Shown piece after piece: positions 7,212 to 9,999 of a stretch of DNA of 9,999 bases. This DNA is from Acidobacteriota bacterium. Its GTDB lineage: Bacteria > Acidobacteriota > Vicinamibacteria > Vicinamibacterales > UBA8438. Numbering within the stretch: the stretch's first letter is position 1; each line of letters starts with the position of its first letter. The stretch spans positions 1-9,999 of the forward strand of contig DTWD01000305.1 of assembly GCA_012963185.1 (NCBI GenBank). Direction: 5' to 3'. A program made the position numbers and the translations under genes. The notes under the pieces were generated by a model, which saw nothing but the letters and a program-made list of their open reading frames with translations, was not told the origin of the DNA and ran no database searches.

Positions 7212-8129
7212 CTATTCTCTGCCTGCAGCGCGTCGTCCCACCGCAATCATTTCAGACCCCCCAATGAGAACCCGAAAACCTTCGCGGATGCGTTGTTCGA
7301 CATTGTCGGCGTTGGCAGTGATCGCACACGGAAGACCAGCCGCTGTTGCTGCGCGCAAAACAGTCTGAATGGCTTCTTCTGCTGCGTTGGCGTCTCCACC
7401 GTAAGCCATTCCAAGATCGCCCGGTGCGGCCATCAGCATACTGATCCCAGGAACTTTGGCGATTTCATCTACGTTTGAAACACCAATCTTGTTTTCAATT
7501 TGAATCATGTTCAGTAATTCCCCATTCGGGTCAAGCGGCCAGACGTCAGCTTTTGCAATGTAGTCGGCACCAGAGACCCCCCAGTAACGCACCGCGTTGC
7601 CAGGTCCGGACCCACGTAGGCCTTCAGGTTCCATGTCCGGAGAGCCAAGACGCTGTGGATAACGCATAGAACGAACAAGATGCAATGCCTGTTCAGCGGT
7701 TTCGATATGTGGAGCAATGATGCCGTGGGCTCCTTGGTCAAGTGCATTCTTAATCATCCATTCGTTCATTTCTCGGCCGTTCGCTGGAATTCTTACCCAG
7801 ATAGCGACGTCTGTTCCTGGTCGCCCACGACGAAGGATTTTGGCCGGGTCAAGCAAGTACTGCATATAGTGGCGCATCTCATTCATGTCGAGTGCGCCGT
7901 GTTCCATATCAAAAAAGATGTAGTCACCCTGAGACCGGGACATGTCGATCGCGCCGGCAGCGCCTGATTCAACGTTGGCAAACGATCCGAAGACGGTTTC
8001 ACCATTAGCTAATAGCTCGACCACATCGAGAAGGTGCGACCCCGACTGTGCGGAGGGTCGATTTGGTGTTAGCGCGATCAATCCGGCCACTAAACATACC
8101 GAGAGGCTAAGTGTGCGTGCCATAGTCAT
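7212..8129 (-). CDS. Exported HpcH/HpaI-family aldolase
   Basis: The protein belongs to the HpcH/HpaI aldolase/citrate lyase family of metal-dependent class II pyruvate aldolases, which split or form 4-hydroxy-2-oxo acids. From ATG 8129 it has 305 residues. Residues 1-27 form a signal peptide: MTMARTL, hydrophobic LSVCLVAGLIAL, likely cut at PSA-Q. The catalytic set is complete: His77 in MEHG, Arg113 in WVRIP, Glu212 in QIENK and Asp238 in PGDLG. The 26-residue Glu-Asp spacing equals that of the metal ligands in E. coli HpaI. The block RYWG...ADY...ADVWPLDPNGE (181-204) suggests a subfamily separate from HpaI itself. Export is unusual for this fold. The frame extends up to 8210, but AAAGGA 6 nt before 8129 and the resulting signal peptide fix the shorter start. 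It leads the putative TRAP operon. The substrate is unknown, and it could have lost aldolase activity. Confidence 0.9.
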   Translation of the reverse strand: MTMARTLSLSVCLVAGLIALTPNRPSAQSGSHLLDVVELLANGETVFGSFANVESGAAGAIDMSRSQGDYIFFDMEHGALDMNEMRHYMQYLLDPAKILRRGRPGTDVAIWVRIPANGREMNEWMIKNALDQGAHGIIAPHIETAEQALHLVRSMRYPQRLGSPDMEPEGLRGSGPGNAVRYWGVSGADYIAKADVWPLDPNGELLNMIQIENKIGVSNVDEIAKVPGISMLMAAPGDLGMAYGGDANAAEEAIQTVLRAATAAGLPCAITANADNVEQRIREGFRVLIGGSEMIAVGRRAAGRE

Positions 8130-8135
8130 AGTCGT

Positions 8136-8141
8136 TCCTTT
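8136..8141 (-). promoter_or_regulatory. Shine-Dalgarno that sets the aldolase start
   Basis: AAAGGA on the minus strand lies 6 nt before ATG 8129, the best ribosome site in the window. A second ATG two codons on (8123) is less well spaced. The site favours the 305-residue aldolase over the 332-residue open frame from 8210. Confidence 0.7.
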
Positions 8142-8163
8142 CAGGGGTGCCCGTAGCCTGAGC

Positions 8164-8192
8164 ATTATGCTTGACGGAGGGCTCATAGTAAA
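8164..8192 (-). promoter_or_regulatory. Candidate promoter of the aldolase-TRAP-hydrolase operon
   Basis: On the minus strand, TTTACT (8187-8192) and CATAAT (8164-8169) are 17 bp apart, matching the sigma-70 consensus at 4/6 and 5/6. The start would fall near 8157 and give a leader of about 28 nt containing the Shine-Dalgarno. A weaker alternative nearby is TTGATG with TATGAG, also 17 bp apart. The transglycosylase gene upstream is on the same strand, and I see no terminator between them, so read-through is also possible. Confidence 0.3.
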
Positions 8193-8248
8193 AGCTCTCG
8201 GACGCATCAAGATTCCAGGATTGTCCAGGGAGATTGACTCGTCGAAGA

Positions 8249-9999
8249 CTAGTTCGGGGTGCCGTACACACGTTTGTAAGCTGCTTGGTTTGCAATAACC
8301 TCTCGCGCAAAGCGTCGTGTTTCACTATAGGGAATGCTGTCGACAAAGAAATCGTCGCGTAAGTGGCGTGTGCCAGCCCACCACTCTGCCACACGGTCTT
8401 CACCAGCGTTGTATGAGGCAATGACCGGCAATATATTACCTTCGAATAACTGAAACAGATCTGCATTGAGGCGGGCAGAGATAGCGATGTTTACTTGTGG
8501 GTCTGCAAGTACGGTGTCATCAATACCGTTTGTTAGGATGTATCCGACACCGGCCCGTTCGGCAAGTGCTTTGGCAGTGTAGGGCATGATTTGAAGTAGT
8601 CCGATTGCTCCGACGGGTGAACGTGCTTCTGGATCGAATCTCGATTCGCGGCGCATTAACGACAAGAGTAATTCTGGATTCGCTCCGTGTTCTCCAGCAG
8701 CATCGATCACTGTTTGCCAGAAAGGTCGAGGGTAAACAAGCGTCCAAAAGTCAAGCGGTAATCCCTGCGCAGGTCTTTGAAGGTATGGTCCAAAATGGGT
8801 CACGAGAATTTGCGTCACGCTTGCGTATTGGTTTCCGGCGGCAGATGCTCTGGCTGCTAGCAGTGCCAACCCTCGGTCGCCGCGGTGTTGGTCAAGTAAG
8901 CGTCTCAGATACCAGGCAGCTTCCCGAATAAGGCCAGCGCGAGCGAGAGCCAGAGCGGCTTTGTATTCGGCGCGTTGTGTCGAGGACTCGTCAATTGAAA
9001 GGCTCGGGAAGTTAATAGGGACACTTTGCGGGATGTTGATTTCGATGGATCCGTTGAGTTCATCGAGGCGTGCGCGTGCTGTAATGCCGTAGTAGTGGTA
9101 TGGGTATCGGGAAGCTAGGGTTACATGTAATTTAGCTGCGGCAGTTGCGTTACCGTTTTTTTCTTGTGCAACCGCTAGCCAGTATTGTGCTGCAAGATTC
9201 AGGTCGCCAGTTGGTTGACGGTTCACTAGACCACTGAGATTGGTTCGAGCGCGTTCGTACTGACCATCCCGAAGGGCAGCGATTCCAGCGCGCCACAGCA
9301 TGTCACGCTGGATGTCTGGGTTCGTTGATGATTGGAACAGACTCCGATAGAGTGACAGTGCTTCGTCATTTATTCCGATCGCCCCGAGGTAGGCACCCAA
9401 GAGTAAGGCAGCGTCCTGGCGTTGCGATGGCGTTGCCGCATTGTCCTCATTGTTCCAAAGGTCGAGTCCTAAACGTCTGGCGCGGTCAACATCACCCATC
9501 CTGACAGCGAGTCGGAAGTCGGTTAGACGTACATTTCCGACCAAAGAGCTACGAGGGAACGTTTCGTAGAATTGTCGTGCAGCCTCAACTGCGTCGACGT
9601 TTGTTCTCTGGGCGTAAAGTGTAGTGACGCGTTCCATGGCTCGAGTATCAGACACAGCGCTGTTGGGGTACTGGGTTGTCCATTCGTTTAGCAATTCCAG
9701 CGCGCCGACATAGTGGGAAGCGTTGCGAAGTCGTCTAACAAGTTCTCGATATTCAGCTTCGCTGAAAGGAGTCAGCTGTTCGCCTCGAGATTCTGCTAGT
9801 CGGTGAGAGTTGCGTCGGGCTTCGGTAAATGTTGTCGAGCTGCGGTGTCGAAGTTGTGCCTCGCGGAGTGTCTTCAATGCAGAGGAGTCGTCATTCATGG
9901 CCTCGAAGGTGCTAGCGAGACCGAGTCGAGCAGAGTCGGCTGCAGGACCGAGGGACGTCGACGCTAGTACACGACGATATGTTGCAGCGGAACGATCAA
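8249..9999 (-). CDS. Slt70-like soluble lytic murein transglycosylase, 5' end cut by window edge
   Basis: The enzyme cleaves the MurNAc-GlcNAc bond of peptidoglycan to leave 1,6-anhydro ends, in the periplasm. The C-terminal SLT domain is complete. The catalytic glutamate is in RRESRFDP (codon at 8645-8647), followed by SPVGAIGLLQIMP, and SYNAGEDRVAEW is the usual active-site block. Upstream, about 400 residues of helical TPR-like repeats match the U-shaped superhelix of Slt70. At least 582 residues are visible, near the length of mature E. coli Slt70. The frame has no stop from 9898 to 9999, so the Met at 9898 is internal. The true start and signal peptide lie to the right of the window. It ends 119 bp before the aldolase on the same strand. 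A link to the TRAP operon is not evident; it is probably an independent cell-wall gene. Confidence 0.95.
   Translation of the reverse strand, partial: DRSAATYRRVLASTSLGPAADSARLGLASTFEAMNDDSSALKTLREAQLRHRSSTTFTEARRNSHRLAESRGEQLTPFSEAEYRELVRRLRNASHYVGALELLNEWTTQYPNSAVSDTRAMERVTTLYAQRTNVDAVEAARQFYETFPRSSLVGNVRLTDFRLAVRMGDVDRARRLGLDLWNNEDNAATPSQRQDAALLLGAYLGAIGINDEALSLYRSLFQSSTNPDIQRDMLWRAGIAALRDGQYERARTNLSGLVNRQPTGDLNLAAQYWLAVAQEKNGNATAAAKLHVTLASRYPYHYYGITARARLDELNGSIEINIPQSVPINFPSLSIDESSTQRAEYKAALALARAGLIREAAWYLRRLLDQHRGDRGLALLAARASAAGNQYASVTQILVTHFGPYLQRPAQGLPLDFWTLVYPRPFWQTVIDAAGEHGANPELLLSLMRRESRFDPEARSPVGAIGLLQIMPYTAKALAERAGVGYILTNGIDDTVLADPQVNIAISARLNADLFQLFEGNILPVIASYNAGEDRVAEWWAGTRHLRDDFFVDSIPYSETRRFAREVIANQAAYKRVYGTPN

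Noticed and set aside
8130..8210. N-terminal extension of the aldolase to ATG 8210
   Set aside because: It would bury the signal peptide behind 27 residues and ignore the good AAAGGA site before ATG 8129.
8214..8232. CCAGG repeated in the transglycosylase-aldolase gap
   Set aside because: The copies are direct, not inverted, only 5 bp long, and lack a T-run, so this is neither a terminator nor a clear operator.
9896..9898. ATG 9898 as the start of the transglycosylase
   Set aside because: The same frame is open to the window edge with TPR-like sequence, and no signal peptide follows this Met.

Overview
The window is a compact bacterial chromosome segment of roughly even base composition. 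It holds seven protein-coding genes, two of them cut by the window edges, and one 32-codon candidate microprotein. I see no RNA gene, insertion sequence, phage gene or CRISPR array. No marker fixes the taxon. The EttA-type ABC-F protein, TAXI-type TRAP transporter, Slt70-like transglycosylase, exported aldolase and zinc-metallopeptidase family together suggest a Gram-negative, probably environmental bacterium. Acidobacteriota or a relative is my best guess, at low confidence.

Left part (1-2650): a HEVGH zinc-metallopeptidase gene runs leftward off the window (870 to 1). Back to back with it, 103 bp away, ettA runs rightward (974-2650). ettA encodes the translational throttle ATPase and is the most securely identified gene here.

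Centre (2651-8129): all genes lie on the minus strand. In transcription order they are an exported HpcH/HpaI-family aldolase (8129 to 7212), a TAXI TRAP substrate-binding lipoprotein (7185 to 6136), a fused TAXI TRAP permease (6130 to 4187) and an exported class C beta-lactamase/family VIII esterase-like serine hydrolase (4173 to 2860). The junctions are 26, 5 and 13 nt, so this is very likely one operon. Both enzymes carry N-terminal export signals and the binding protein is a lipoprotein. The set therefore reads as a cell-envelope pathway in which an ester or lactone may be opened, a hydroxy-oxo acid may be cleaved outside the cytoplasm, and a small 2-oxo acid or related carboxylate imported. 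The substrate cannot be read from the sequence. Beyond the hydrolase lies a 32-residue TatA-like single-span ORF (2781 to 2683) that converges on ettA.

Right part (8249-9999): a Slt70-like soluble lytic transglycosylase gene, also on the minus strand. Its reading frame stays open through the right edge, so its start is outside the window. The 119-bp gap before the aldolase holds a strong Shine-Dalgarno and a weak promoter candidate.

The items most worth following up are the exported aldolase/TAXI-TRAP/exported hydrolase operon and the TatA-like microprotein. Everything else looks like housekeeping or common accessory genes.
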